Positions 7,286-15,435 of a DNA stretch of 64,000 nt are shown one piece after another (the first letter of the stretch is position 1; the number at the start of each line of letters is the position of its first letter). The notes below the pieces were generated by a model that was not told where the DNA came from, did no database searches, and saw only the letters and a list, made by a program, of their open reading frames with translations. The position numbers were made by a program, and so were the translations under genes. Source of the DNA: Hydrogenophaga sp. SL48 (GTDB taxonomy: Bacteria; Pseudomonadota; Gammaproteobacteria; Burkholderiales; Burkholderiaceae_C); NCBI RefSeq assembly GCF_021729865.1, contig NZ_CP063400.1:4340001-4404000 (forward strand), read 5' to 3'.

Positions 7286-8479
7286 TCAGGGTTCCACGAG
7301 CGTCAGCTTGGCAATGCCCACCGCCGAGGCCGATTCGACCAGCAGCTTGGACTGCGCCACCAGGCTGGCGACCGTCTTCTCGATGGCCGGGCGGCCGGCC
7401 GAGCCTTTCGCGATGGCGCGGTCGAACGGGGCCGGAATGGCCTCGGCACCCGCGACCGACGCGGCCAGCTGGGCGGTGGTCTTCTCGGCCAGGGCCGGGT
7501 TCTTGGCGGCCACCAGGTCGCGCACGCCGGGGCCTTGCAGGGTGCTGCCGTCCAGGCGCTTGAACTGGCCCAGCCACACGTTCTGGATGCCCTTGGCGTT
7601 GTTCACCACGTCGCGGTGCGTGTTGTCGGAGAAGCACGAGTGTTCGTCTTCCTGGTCCTGCGAGTTCAGCGCCACTTCCATGCGCTCACCCGAGAGTTCA
7701 CCGCGCGAGAGCGAGCCCAGGCCGACGATGATCTTGCGCACCGATTCCTTGCCGCCCTTCTCGAATTTGGCGCGGTAGTTCTTGGCGTTGGGTTCCCAGG
7801 CCTTGACCATGCCGGCCAGGTCCTCGACCAGCAACTCGGTGGCCACCGTCAGGTACTGCGCGCGGCGCTCGGCGTTCTCGCCCTTGCCTTTGACGTAGTC
7901 CTCGAACGGGCGGTTGCCCGGGCCGGTTTCGCTCAGGTCCTGGCCCCAGAGCAGGAACTCGACCGCGTGCCAGCCGGCGCTGATGTTCTCTTCACCGCCG
8001 CGCTCGTTGGCCTTGATCAGCGCCGCCTTGGTGATCTTGAACTTGGTGTTGTTCACGATGCCGGCCTTGGGTTTGCCCTGCACGTAATCCACATAGGCCT
8101 CGTCCAGCGGCCAGGCGTTGATCTGGCCCTCGGGGCCCTTGTCGTCGTCGATCGGGCCGCCGTAGAAACGGAAGGCCTCGGTCTGGCCGTAGAACTCGCG
8201 CGCACCCAGCCAGGCCTTGCGGGCCTTGTCCAGCCCCTCGGCCGACGGCGCGGCCACGAAGGCGGCGATGGCGGCCTGCATGTCCTTGGCGCTGGTCAGG
8301 GTGTCGGCGTAGGTGGCGTGCACCATGGCGGCGTGGTGGGTGACCACGGCCTTGTGGTCCACGGCGCTGGCGGCCACCGCGGCGGCGGGGGTGGCGGTCT
8401 GGGCGTGGGCCGACAGGGTGGTCAGCGCGGTGCTGGCGGTCAGGGCGGCGATCGCCAGGGTCAGGGCTCGCAGTTGCAT
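7286..8479 (-). CDS. Imelysin-family periplasmic iron protein 2 (IrpA-like)
   Basis: 397 residues with signal peptide (1-26, ending SAHA). It has the canonical imelysin features: WLGAREFYGQTEAFRF with GGPID, INAWPLDEAYVDYV, and an intact GxHxxE motif (GWHAVEFLLWG). A cysteine sits in EDEHSCFSDNTHRDV, a segment typical of the iron-regulated IrpA-type imelysins. It is the first gene of the operon imelysin 2 - DUF1111 - imelysin 1 - DUF1513 and stands directly behind a Fur box at 8501. Confidence 0.93.
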   Translation of the reverse strand: MQLRALTLAIAALTASTALTTLSAHAQTATPAAAVAASAVDHKAVVTHHAAMVHATYADTLTSAKDMQAAIAAFVAAPSAEGLDKARKAWLGAREFYGQTEAFRFYGGPIDDDKGPEGQINAWPLDEAYVDYVQGKPKAGIVNNTKFKITKAALIKANERGGEENISAGWHAVEFLLWGQDLSETGPGNRPFEDYVKGKGENAERRAQYLTVATELLVEDLAGMVKAWEPNAKNYRAKFEKGGKESVRKIIVGLGSLSRGELSGERMEVALNSQDQEDEHSCFSDNTHRDVVNNAKGIQNVWLGQFKRLDGSTLQGPGVRDLVAAKNPALAEKTTAQLAASVAGAEAIPAPFDRAIAKGSAGRPAIEKTVASLVAQSKLLVESASAVGIAKLTLVEP

Positions 8480-8500
8480 GGGAATTCCTTGTTGAAAGTA

Positions 8501-8519
8501 AATGAGAACGATTCTAGTT
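8501..8519 (-). promoter_or_regulatory. Fur box of the imelysin operon
   Basis: AATGAGAACGATTCTAGTT is close to the Fur consensus (AATGAGAATnATTCTCATT). It lies 22-40 bases upstream of the imelysin 2 start. Confidence 0.7.
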
Positions 8520-8547
8520 TACGACATACGGTGCCGGTTGAGGTGGA

Positions 8548-8844
8548 TCAAGGGTCCGGACGGCACAGGTGCGGGATCAGATCGGCGCTCAGGTGGTACG
8601 CCGGGCCGCCGGGGTCGGTGGCCACCGCCACGACCAGGCCCTGGTCGGCAAAGCGCTGCAGCACGCGATGGGTCGTGCTGAACGGCAGCGACACCCGGCC
8701 CTGCCGCAGCACGGCGTGGATGTCGCGCGCGGTCCTCGGCACCGGCCCTGTCCGGGCCAGCTCGGTCAGGACCAGCATCCGGGTCTGGGTGCGCGACAGG
8801 CGGGCGGCCTGCAGGGTCGCCGCCAGCGCCAGCGGGTTCACCAT
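8548..8844 (-). CDS. Truncated Fur-like winged-helix protein (DNA-binding half only)
   Basis: 98 residues that align with the first domain of Fur: LSRTQTRMLVLTELAR, then ARDIHAVL, then FSTTHRVLQRFADQGLVV (recognition helix), and a closing strand PAYHLSADLIPHLC. The protein stops where Fur would begin its His/Cys-rich metal and dimer domain. The start is ATG 8844, six bases past the stop of the FecA-like receptor, so it is the last gene of that operon. It may bind Fur-type sites or another operator; that is inference. A frameshifted longer gene is not apparent downstream. Confidence 0.7.
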   Translation of the reverse strand: MVNPLALAATLQAARLSRTQTRMLVLTELARTGPVPRTARDIHAVLRQGRVSLPFSTTHRVLQRFADQGLVVAVATDPGGPAYHLSADLIPHLCRPDP

Positions 8845-8849
8845 GGGGG

Positions 8850-11372
8850 TCAGAACTGGGTCCTCAGTGCGAGCGAGACGTTGCGCGCTTCGCCCAGATT
8901 GCCCGCTCCCCACCCGCCGCCCGCCCAGTATTGGGCGTTGAACAGGTTGTAGACGTTGCCGATCAGCGTCCAGTCGTGGCCGCCCAGCTTCAGGTCGTGG
9001 CTGAAACCGACGCCCACCACCGTGCGGTCGGGCACGGTCAGGTGGTTGGCTTCGCTGGTGAACGACTGGCCGAAATAGCGCACATTGCCGTGCAGCTTCA
9101 GGCCCCTGACGCCGGGCACCTGGTACTGCGCGTGGAAGGCGAACTGCCACTCGGGCGCGTAGGCCGGGCGATGGCCTTCGACGGCCGCGTTGTCGGCCGA
9201 CACCTTGTTGATGGCCCCGTCCAGGTAGATGCCGCTCAGCCCCAGGTTCAGGTGCTTGGTGAACTGGTGGGCGGCCGACAGCTCAAGGCCCTGGTAGGTC
9301 ACCTGGCCGTCCTGGTTGAGGTAGCGGGCGCCGCCGCGCAGCACGTCCATCTGGTTCGCCTCTTGAATACGGAACAGCGCGGCGGAGTAGTCGAACCCGC
9401 CCGAGGCGTGCTTGACGCCGATCTCGTGCTGCTTCGACACGGTGGCGTCCAGCACCTCGCCCGCGTTCGCGTAAAGCGTGCCGACGCGTTGGCCCGGCTC
9501 CAGGCCTTCCACGTAGCTGCCGTACACGCTGGTTGCCGCGTCCGGCTTGTAGATCAGCGCCAGCGTGGGGCTGGTGTTTCGCGTGGCGTAGCCGGAATCG
9601 ACCGAGGCGTCGCCGTCCAGGTCTTTCAGTTGGTAGTCGGTGAACCGCAGGCCGGCGATGGCCTGCCACCGTTCGTTGATGTGCAGCGTGTCGCTGGCGA
9701 AGGCGTACAGCTGGCGGTTGTCGGCGCTCACGGGCGTCAATTTGAAGTCCGCGACCCTGCTCGTGCGGAAGGTCTGCGGCTGGTGGATGTTGCCGCTGAA
9801 GTCGTTTGACCAATAGAACTCGCTGGCCCAGGCGTCCTTGCTGCTTTGCAGGCCCAGGCCGGCCACGACCTCGTGTTTCAGCGTGCCGGTGCTCAGCTGG
9901 CCCTGCAGCATGGCCTGGGTGAACGCCGTGTCCAGCCGGCCGGCGAAGTTGTACGCGGTGCCGGTGTAGTCGCCCTGCAGGTTCAGCAGGTCGGCGAAGG
10001 CCTTGTTCGACTGGTGGTCCTTGCGCGAGAAACCGAGCTGGTACTTCAAGTCCCACTGGTCATCGATCTTCCATTGCAGGCCGGTGGACGCCAGCAGGGT
10101 CTTGGTGCGGTAGTAGGCGTTGTCGATGTTGAAGTCGTCGTAGCGGTAGGTGACGCTGGGCAAGCGGCCACCGCTGCCCTGGACGTCGTAGCCGCTGAGG
10201 TAGAACTGGATGGGTTCGGCCTTGTTGGTGCTGTCCTCGTGGAGCAGCGTGGTGGACCACTTCACCGACGCCCCGAACTGCTGGTCGATGGCCAGGGCGG
10301 CCACCGTGCGATCAATGCGGCTCTCGTTGTACGCCGTGCCTTGTTCGGTCGCCACGTTGGCGCGAACCCCAAGCTGGTTGCCGAGCTGCCGGCTCATGTC
10401 CACCTGGGCAGACACCAGGCGCGGGTTGCGGTAGCCCAGCTCCACCGTGGTTTCGTTGTCGGGCTTGGGACGTTTCAGCTGGTGGCTCAGGGCGCCGCCC
10501 GGCTCGCCAAAGCCGTACATGAAACCCGAGAGGCCCTTGAGGGCCGTCACGCTCTCGACCGCCTCGGTGGGGAAGTCGCCGCCCCAGTACAGCAGCATCG
10601 GGATGTCGTCGATGTAGTTGTTGCGCACCGGCAGCCCGCGGATCTGCGTGCCCCACCAGTCGGTGGTGAACGACGAGGTCGGGGTGTAGACCGAGGCGTC
10701 GTTGACAAAGATCTGGCCGATGGATTTCGCGCCCCGCTCAGTGATCTCCTGGCTGTCCACGACGGTGACGGAGAACGGGGTGTCGAGCAGGGACTTGTGG
10801 CCCAGCGCGCCCGTGGTCGCGTCTTTCAAAAGGTAGGTCAGGCGCGAGCTGGGCGCTGCGGCGGTGGCCGTGACGGTGACCGTCGGCAGGGTGGCGTCGG
10901 GTCCTGGCCTCGCCGCCGCTGGGCGACCGGCCACCGGGGCCGCCGCCACGGCGGCCTGGCGCAGCGAGTAACCGCCGCCCGGCTGGGCCAGCGCCTCGAT
11001 GCCGGTGCCGGCCAGCAGCGCCGACAGACCGGCGGCGATGGTGTGGCGGCCGGTCAGGCCGCTGGAGGTCTGGCCCTCCAGCAGGGCGGCGTCGTGCGAC
11101 AGGTTCACCCTGGCGGTGCGGGCAAAACGGTCCAGCGCCGCCGCGAGCGGCCCGGCCGGCACGTTGAAGACCAGCACCTCGCCGCCGGCGGGCAGCGCGG
11201 TGGGCGCGGACTGGGCGTGTGCGGCCGGGGGCAGCGCAACCGAGCCCACGGCCAGCGTGAGCAGGGCGCCGTGCAGGGCGAGCGCCAGGGCGCTGGGGCG
11301 CGGGTGGGCCGCGTTGCAGGCGGTCGTGACGGGCCTCGGGGACGGTGCGATGCGGTGGTGGGGATGGGGCAT
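8850..11372 (-). CDS. TonB-dependent siderophore receptor with signalling domain (FecA type)
   Basis: 840 residues. A signal peptide (about 30-53) is followed by a secretin/TonB short N-terminal (STN) domain, residues about 68-137 (FNVPAGPLAAALDRFART). That domain is found in receptors that signal to FecR. Then come a TonB box (PTVTVTA), a plug (GHKSLLDTPFSVTVVDS) and a 22-strand-type barrel ending in F (SLALRTQF). It transports a ferric siderophore across the outer membrane; the ligand is unknown. FecR and FecI genes lie immediately upstream on the same strand, which fits transenvelope signalling. Confidence 0.93.
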   Translation of the reverse strand: MPHPHHRIAPSPRPVTTACNAAHPRPSALALALHGALLTLAVGSVALPPAAHAQSAPTALPAGGEVLVFNVPAGPLAAALDRFARTARVNLSHDAALLEGQTSSGLTGRHTIAAGLSALLAGTGIEALAQPGGGYSLRQAAVAAAPVAGRPAAARPGPDATLPTVTVTATAAAPSSRLTYLLKDATTGALGHKSLLDTPFSVTVVDSQEITERGAKSIGQIFVNDASVYTPTSSFTTDWWGTQIRGLPVRNNYIDDIPMLLYWGGDFPTEAVESVTALKGLSGFMYGFGEPGGALSHQLKRPKPDNETTVELGYRNPRLVSAQVDMSRQLGNQLGVRANVATEQGTAYNESRIDRTVAALAIDQQFGASVKWSTTLLHEDSTNKAEPIQFYLSGYDVQGSGGRLPSVTYRYDDFNIDNAYYRTKTLLASTGLQWKIDDQWDLKYQLGFSRKDHQSNKAFADLLNLQGDYTGTAYNFAGRLDTAFTQAMLQGQLSTGTLKHEVVAGLGLQSSKDAWASEFYWSNDFSGNIHQPQTFRTSRVADFKLTPVSADNRQLYAFASDTLHINERWQAIAGLRFTDYQLKDLDGDASVDSGYATRNTSPTLALIYKPDAATSVYGSYVEGLEPGQRVGTLYANAGEVLDATVSKQHEIGVKHASGGFDYSAALFRIQEANQMDVLRGGARYLNQDGQVTYQGLELSAAHQFTKHLNLGLSGIYLDGAINKVSADNAAVEGHRPAYAPEWQFAFHAQYQVPGVRGLKLHGNVRYFGQSFTSEANHLTVPDRTVVGVGFSHDLKLGGHDWTLIGNVYNLFNAQYWAGGGWGAGNLGEARNVSLALRTQF

Positions 11373-11399
11373 GGAAGGCCTTGGGTGGGTAGGGGTTGA

Positions 11400-11426
11400 A
11401 AAAATGCGCCTACAAAAATGCGCCTA
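11400..11426. repeat. Two tandem 13-base repeats upstream of the FecA-like gene
   Basis: AAAAATGCGCCTA occurs at 11400-11412 and again at 11414-11426, a 14-base period. An inverted pair GCCTACA / TGTAGGC spans 11408-11435. The site lies in the 131-base gap between fecR and the receptor, where a FecI-dependent promoter would be expected. No clear -35/-10 was recognised. Confidence 0.6.
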
Positions 11427-11503
11427 TCTGTAGGCCGGTCGAAACGCCCAATCCCCTCACCTGCCGATCAAAAAAAAGTTTCTGCGATCGCCGGGCCGCT
11501 GCC

Positions 11504-12502
11504 TCAGGCACCGCTGTCCGGGCCCACCGACACCCAGAAGCGCGTGGTGTAGACCACGCTGACCGGCTGCGTCTGCAGCAGGAACTGCAGGGCCTGGTCG
11601 GTGTCCTTGACGTGGTACAGGCCGGACACCCGCAGCCCGGCCACGCGCGGATCGCAGGTGATGTGGCCCGGGCGGTAGCGGGCCAGCTCGGCCAGCAGGT
11701 CGGCCAGCCGCATGTCCTTGCCGGCGATCACCCCGTCGGTCCAGGCGTCGGCCTCGATGCCCCGCAGATCGGCCGGCGCGGTGCCGTCGGCGCTCATCCA
11801 GCGGCTTTCGCCGGGGCGCACGATCGCGGTGGCGCCGCCGCGCGCCGGGTGCAGCTTCACCGCCCCTTCCTGCACGCTGATGCGCGCGCGCGGCCCGTCG
11901 AGCCGCACGGTGAAGCGGGTGCCCAGCGCGCGCATTTCGCCAAAGGGCGTGGCCACCCAGAACGGGCGGCCGTGGCCCCGGCTCGCCACGGCCTGCGCGT
12001 CGCTGCCCGTGGTGACCTGGATCTCGCCGCGCCGCAGCACCACCATCCGCCGGTCGCCGCCCAGGTCGGTGTGCACGGCGGTGTCGGTGTTGAGCACGAT
12101 CACGCTGCCGTCGGCGAGCGGCAGCGTCTGTTGTTCGCCGGTGGCCGTCGCGGCGTCGGCCAGCCAGCGCTGCCAGGGCGCGTGCTCGCGCGCCACCCAG
12201 CCCGCGCCCAGCAGCACACCGGCCAGCGAGAGCCGCTCGATCGCACCCCGCCGCGTCACCCGGCGCCGCTGGCGCAAGCCGTCGGCGGTCTGCAGCGTGT
12301 CGCGCACCAGCTGCGGCGGCACGGCGCGGAAGGTGCGGCCCAGCGAGCCCACGCGCTGCCAGGCCACGGCGTGCTGCGGGTCGGCCCGCAGCCAGCGCTC
12401 GAAGTCGGCGCGGGCCTGGGGCGTGGGCAGGTGGTGGTCCAGCCGGATCGACCAGGCGATGGCCGTGTCGATCAGGTGCTCGGGCAGCGCGCGCTCACCC
12501 AT
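11504..12502 (-). CDS. fecR: FecR-family anti-sigma / sigma regulator
   Basis: 332 residues. The cytoplasmic N-terminus has the FecR/DUF4880 pattern (IDTAIAWSIRL, DFERWLRADPQHAVAWQRV). One membrane segment lies about 90-103 (LSLAGVLLGAGWVA). A periplasmic FecR domain follows, with LADGSVIVLNTDTAV, FWVATPFGEMRALGTRFTVR and VQEGAVKL. FecR senses the loaded receptor and controls the ECF sigma factor. It lies 3 bases downstream of fecI and just upstream of the STN-bearing receptor. Confidence 0.93.
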   Translation of the reverse strand: MGERALPEHLIDTAIAWSIRLDHHLPTPQARADFERWLRADPQHAVAWQRVGSLGRTFRAVPPQLVRDTLQTADGLRQRRRVTRRGAIERLSLAGVLLGAGWVAREHAPWQRWLADAATATGEQQTLPLADGSVIVLNTDTAVHTDLGGDRRMVVLRRGEIQVTTGSDAQAVASRGHGRPFWVATPFGEMRALGTRFTVRLDGPRARISVQEGAVKLHPARGGATAIVRPGESRWMSADGTAPADLRGIEADAWTDGVIAGKDMRLADLLAELARYRPGHITCDPRVAGLRVSGLYHVKDTDQALQFLLQTQPVSVVYTTRFWVSVGPDSGA

Positions 12503-12505
12503 GCT

Positions 12506-13057
12506 TCAGTGCCCGTAGCGCAGCGCGTAGCAGGCGCGCAGCGCCTTGGCGATGTGGCGCTCCACCGTGGCCAGCGACACGCCCAGTTGCTGCGCGATCT
12601 GCGGGCAGGTCAGGCCGTCCAGCTGGGCCAGCAGGAAAGCGGTGCGCACCGCCGGCCTGAGCCCGTCGAGCATGCGGTCGATCTCGGTGAGGGTCTCCAG
12701 AAAGACCAGACGGCTCTCGGTCGAGGGCGCGTCGGCCTCGGGCAGCGCGGCCAGGGTCTCCAGCCAGGCCCGCTCCAGCTCGCGCCGGCGCCAGTGCTCG
12801 ATGACCAGGCCGCGCGCGACGGTGGACAGAAAGGCCCGGGGCTCGCGGGGTTCGACCGGGTGCTGCCGCGCCAGCAGGCGCATGAACACGTCTTGCGCGA
12901 TGTCCGCCGCGTCGTGCGAACACCCGAGCTGGCGCCGCAGCCAGCCCTGCAGCCACCCATGGTGCAGGTGGTACAGGGCGTGCACGGTCTGGTGCGGGGT
13001 GGCGAGCGCAGCGGGCGGTTGGCCGACGCCGGTGGAGAGCCGCTGCACGGTGTGCAC
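12506..13057 (-). CDS. fecI: ECF sigma factor, FecI type
   Basis: About 183 residues. Region 2 is seen in DAADIAQDVFMRLLARQ and AFLSTVARGLVIEHWRRREL. Region 4 is seen in MLDGLRPAVRTAFLLAQLDG, CPQIAQQLGVSLATVERHI and AKALRACYAL. No ATG is available, so GTG 13057 is taken; GTG 13048 or 12985 are alternatives (the last trims residues before the helix HALYHLHHGWLQGWL). It directs RNA polymerase to iron-uptake promoters, probably that of the receptor at 11372. Confidence 0.88.
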   Translation of the reverse strand: MHTVQRLSTGVGQPPAALATPHQTVHALYHLHHGWLQGWLRRQLGCSHDAADIAQDVFMRLLARQHPVEPREPRAFLSTVARGLVIEHWRRRELERAWLETLAALPEADAPSTESRLVFLETLTEIDRMLDGLRPAVRTAFLLAQLDGLTCPQIAQQLGVSLATVERHIAKALRACYALRYGH

Positions 13058-13074
13058 GGTGGGCGGCGCCGTGT

Positions 13075-13410
13075 TCAGCGCGCGGCGGGTGCAGCGGCCG
13101 GGGTCAGGCACCAGGGGCGCAGCCAGTGCGCCCGCCGGCTCAGCACCATGGCGACCGCGACGGCGCTGCCGGCCAGCAACATGATCCACACCAGCGCGGC
13201 CATGGACGGCCGGTCGGCCATCAGGCAGGCCAGCAGCGACAGGGGCAGGGCCGTCGCGCCCAGACGGCGCAACCAGCCGCGCGCGTGCGTGGCGTCTTCG
13301 GCGTGCTGGTGCATCACCTGGCCCCAGTGCACCTCCATCGCCAGGGCGAGCCAGGCCATGCCGCTGAAGCTCAGCGCGGCCGCCGTGATCAACCACAACA
13401 CCTCAGACAT
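13075..13410 (-). CDS. DUF3325 membrane protein
   Basis: 111 residues with three hydrophobic stretches (about 5-27, 50-65 and 68-90) and a loop EVHWGQVMHQHAEDA between the first two. It matches my memory of the DUF3325 family, small inner-membrane proteins next to PepSY genes in iron-uptake operons. Its start overlaps the PepSY gene stop by 8 bases. Function unknown; the histidines in the loop may matter. Confidence 0.75.
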   Translation of the reverse strand: MSEVLWLITAAALSFSGMAWLALAMEVHWGQVMHQHAEDATHARGWLRRLGATALPLSLLACLMADRPSMAALVWIMLLAGSAVAVAMVLSRRAHWLRPWCLTPAAAPAAR

Positions 13411-15118
13411 GGGCCACCCCCGTTCCGTTGCCGTCGGCCGAGGCGTTAGCAGCGTCCGGTGAGGCGGCGGGCCGTTCCCGCTGCGCGAGCCGGCGCGCCA
13501 CCCCCACCGCGATGCCCGCGCTGACCAGCAGGCTCAGGTCCACGCCGGCCACGGCCCAGTAGGTCTCGGTGAACACGGTCTTGACCAGGTGGTCGCCGGT
13601 GGTCGCCCAGTTCAGGCCCACCGCTGCCACGGCCAACGCGGCCACGGCCCAGCACTGCTCGCGCCAGGCCGGGTTCATGCGGCCCTGCGCCACCGGCGCG
13701 CTGCGCACGAAGGCGTGCGCCATGGCCAGCAGCCAGCAACCCCAGAAGGCCCATTTTTCCCAGTCGCCCTTGCCGCCCAGGTCGGCTGGCAGCAGGCGGT
13801 TGACCACCAGCATGCCGATGGCGGCGATGAGCATGCCCGTCATGGTGGTCACGGCGAGCGCATCGACCACGCGGCTGCCCTGCGTGCCGGCCCTGGCGTG
13901 CTGCTTCTTGCGCTTCTCGACGAAGAAGACGAAGCCGGTGGCGATGCACACCGCGCCCAGCAGGCCGCCCAGCACGTAGAGCCAGCGCAGGAACCAGTGT
14001 TCGAAGTGCTGCAGGTGCAGGCCGGTGAGGAATTCGTTGACGTTGGCCACGGGGGTGCGCGGCGGGTCTTCATGCAGCAGCTCGCCGGTGCTGGCCTTGA
14101 AGTGGATGCCCTCGCCCACCAGGGCCACGCGGTCGCTGCCGGCGCGGTAGAGGCTGACGTAGCCGTTGGCGTCGCCCACGTGGTGCACCATGAGAAAGCC
14201 CACCTCGCCCGCCATGTCGCGCTCGGCCCAGCGCTGCTTCGCCTGCGCCACCATGGCGTCCACAGAGGCCAGCGGCGCGGGCACACCAGCGGGTTTGTGG
14301 GGCAGGCCGGTGTCCTGCGCCTCCATCACCTCGTGCTGGTCGTGCAGGCCCTTGAGCTGGAACTGCGAGACCGGCAGGAAGTAGGCCGACGCGAAGATCA
14401 CCAGCGCGGTGAAGGCGAAGAAGAAGTGAAACGGCAGCGCCACGACACCGGTGAGGTTGTGCAGGTCCAGCGCGCTGCGCTGGGTGTGCTTCTTGGGCCG
14501 GAAGGTGAAGAACTCGCGGAAGAACTTGCGGTGCATCACCACGCCCGAGACCAGCGCGGCCAGCATCACCAGCGCGGCCAGGCCGACGATGAAGATGCCC
14601 AGGTTCTTCCACTGCCAGTTCAGGCTGTAGTGCATGGGGTAGAACCACTCGCTGCCGATCTTGAGCTGGTCGGCGCGCACGAAGGCGCCGCTGCGCGGGT
14701 CGATGGTGGCGTTGCCGTGGATGTGGTTGTGGCCGTCCGGGTCTTTGGCCTGCGGCACACCGAAGCCCACGCCCATGCTCAGCACCGGGTCGCGGTGCGT
14801 GGTGTAGGCCCAGTACTCGTCGGCCGGCAGTTCGAGGCGCGGTGTCATCGGCCCCTGGGCCGTGTCGTGCAGCAGCGGCATGTTGGCCGCGTAGTCGGCG
14901 GCGTCGGGCTGAATCTGCTTCAAGGCCGGCAGCAGCACCTGGTCAAACGACGGCATGGGCTGCGGGTCGAAGCGCGTCTGCGGAATGGCCCAACGGTCGA
15001 ACTCGCGGTCGAAGACCGAGAGCGAGCCGAAGAAAAACACCACGATGAGCACGAAGCCGATCACCAGGCCGAACCAGGTGTGCAGCCAGGTCATCGACTG
15101 GCGGAAGTTCTGGAACAT
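13403..15118 (-). CDS. PepSY-associated transmembrane protein (siderophore/iron reductase type)
   Basis: 571 residues. Membrane segments include WLHTWFGLVIGFVLIVVFFF near the start, IFIVGLAALVMLAALVSGVV in the middle and several near the end. PepSY-like soluble regions lie between them (GLHLQHFEHWFL is near the C-terminal third). Members act in the inner membrane with TonB receptors and are thought to reduce or release siderophore iron. ATG 15118 is used because AAAGGAC sits 7-13 bases upstream; the open frame continues to 15238 only by chance. Confidence 0.88.
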   Translation of the reverse strand: MFQNFRQSMTWLHTWFGLVIGFVLIVVFFFGSLSVFDREFDRWAIPQTRFDPQPMPSFDQVLLPALKQIQPDAADYAANMPLLHDTAQGPMTPRLELPADEYWAYTTHRDPVLSMGVGFGVPQAKDPDGHNHIHGNATIDPRSGAFVRADQLKIGSEWFYPMHYSLNWQWKNLGIFIVGLAALVMLAALVSGVVMHRKFFREFFTFRPKKHTQRSALDLHNLTGVVALPFHFFFAFTALVIFASAYFLPVSQFQLKGLHDQHEVMEAQDTGLPHKPAGVPAPLASVDAMVAQAKQRWAERDMAGEVGFLMVHHVGDANGYVSLYRAGSDRVALVGEGIHFKASTGELLHEDPPRTPVANVNEFLTGLHLQHFEHWFLRWLYVLGGLLGAVCIATGFVFFVEKRKKQHARAGTQGSRVVDALAVTTMTGMLIAAIGMLVVNRLLPADLGGKGDWEKWAFWGCWLLAMAHAFVRSAPVAQGRMNPAWREQCWAVAALAVAAVGLNWATTGDHLVKTVFTETYWAVAGVDLSLLVSAGIAVGVARRLAQRERPAASPDAANASADGNGTGVAHV

Positions 15119-15129
15119 GGGATGTCCTT

Positions 15130-15435
15130 TCAGGCGAGGATGGCGCGCTGGATCGCCCAGGCCAAGGTGAATTGAAGGGCCGCGCCGCCGCCCAGCACGA
15201 TCCACACGCGGGCGATGCTGGTGGCGGCGAACGACCACAGGAACAGGCCGAGAAACACCAGGAAGGCGAGCATGAGCACGCCCATCTCGGCGTCGTGGTA
15301 CTCGAACCCGAGGCCCACGAGCGCGGCGATGCCCGCCGCCGCGAAGCCCCAGGTGAAGGCGTAGGCGCCGAAGACGCCGGCGGTCACGCGGGCGGTGATC
15401 TCCGGCCAGCGAAGCGACTTGGCCCCGGCGTTCAC
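15130..15435 (-). CDS. DUF3649 small membrane protein
   Basis: 101 residues with three hydrophobic segments (about 17-40, 48-70 and 76-97). It resembles DUF3649, an iron-uptake associated membrane family. The start is GTG 15435, overlapping the receptor's TGA in GTGA, so translation is coupled to the TonB receptor upstream. The PepSY gene follows after 11 bases. Confidence 0.75.
   Translation of the reverse strand: MNAGAKSLRWPEITARVTAGVFGAYAFTWGFAAAGIAALVGLGFEYHDAEMGVLMLAFLVFLGLFLWSFAATSIARVWIVLGGGAALQFTLAWAIQRAILA

Noticed and set aside
11471..11478. A-run at 11471 as a terminator for fecR
   Set aside because: A poly-A stretch without a stem on the relevant strand.
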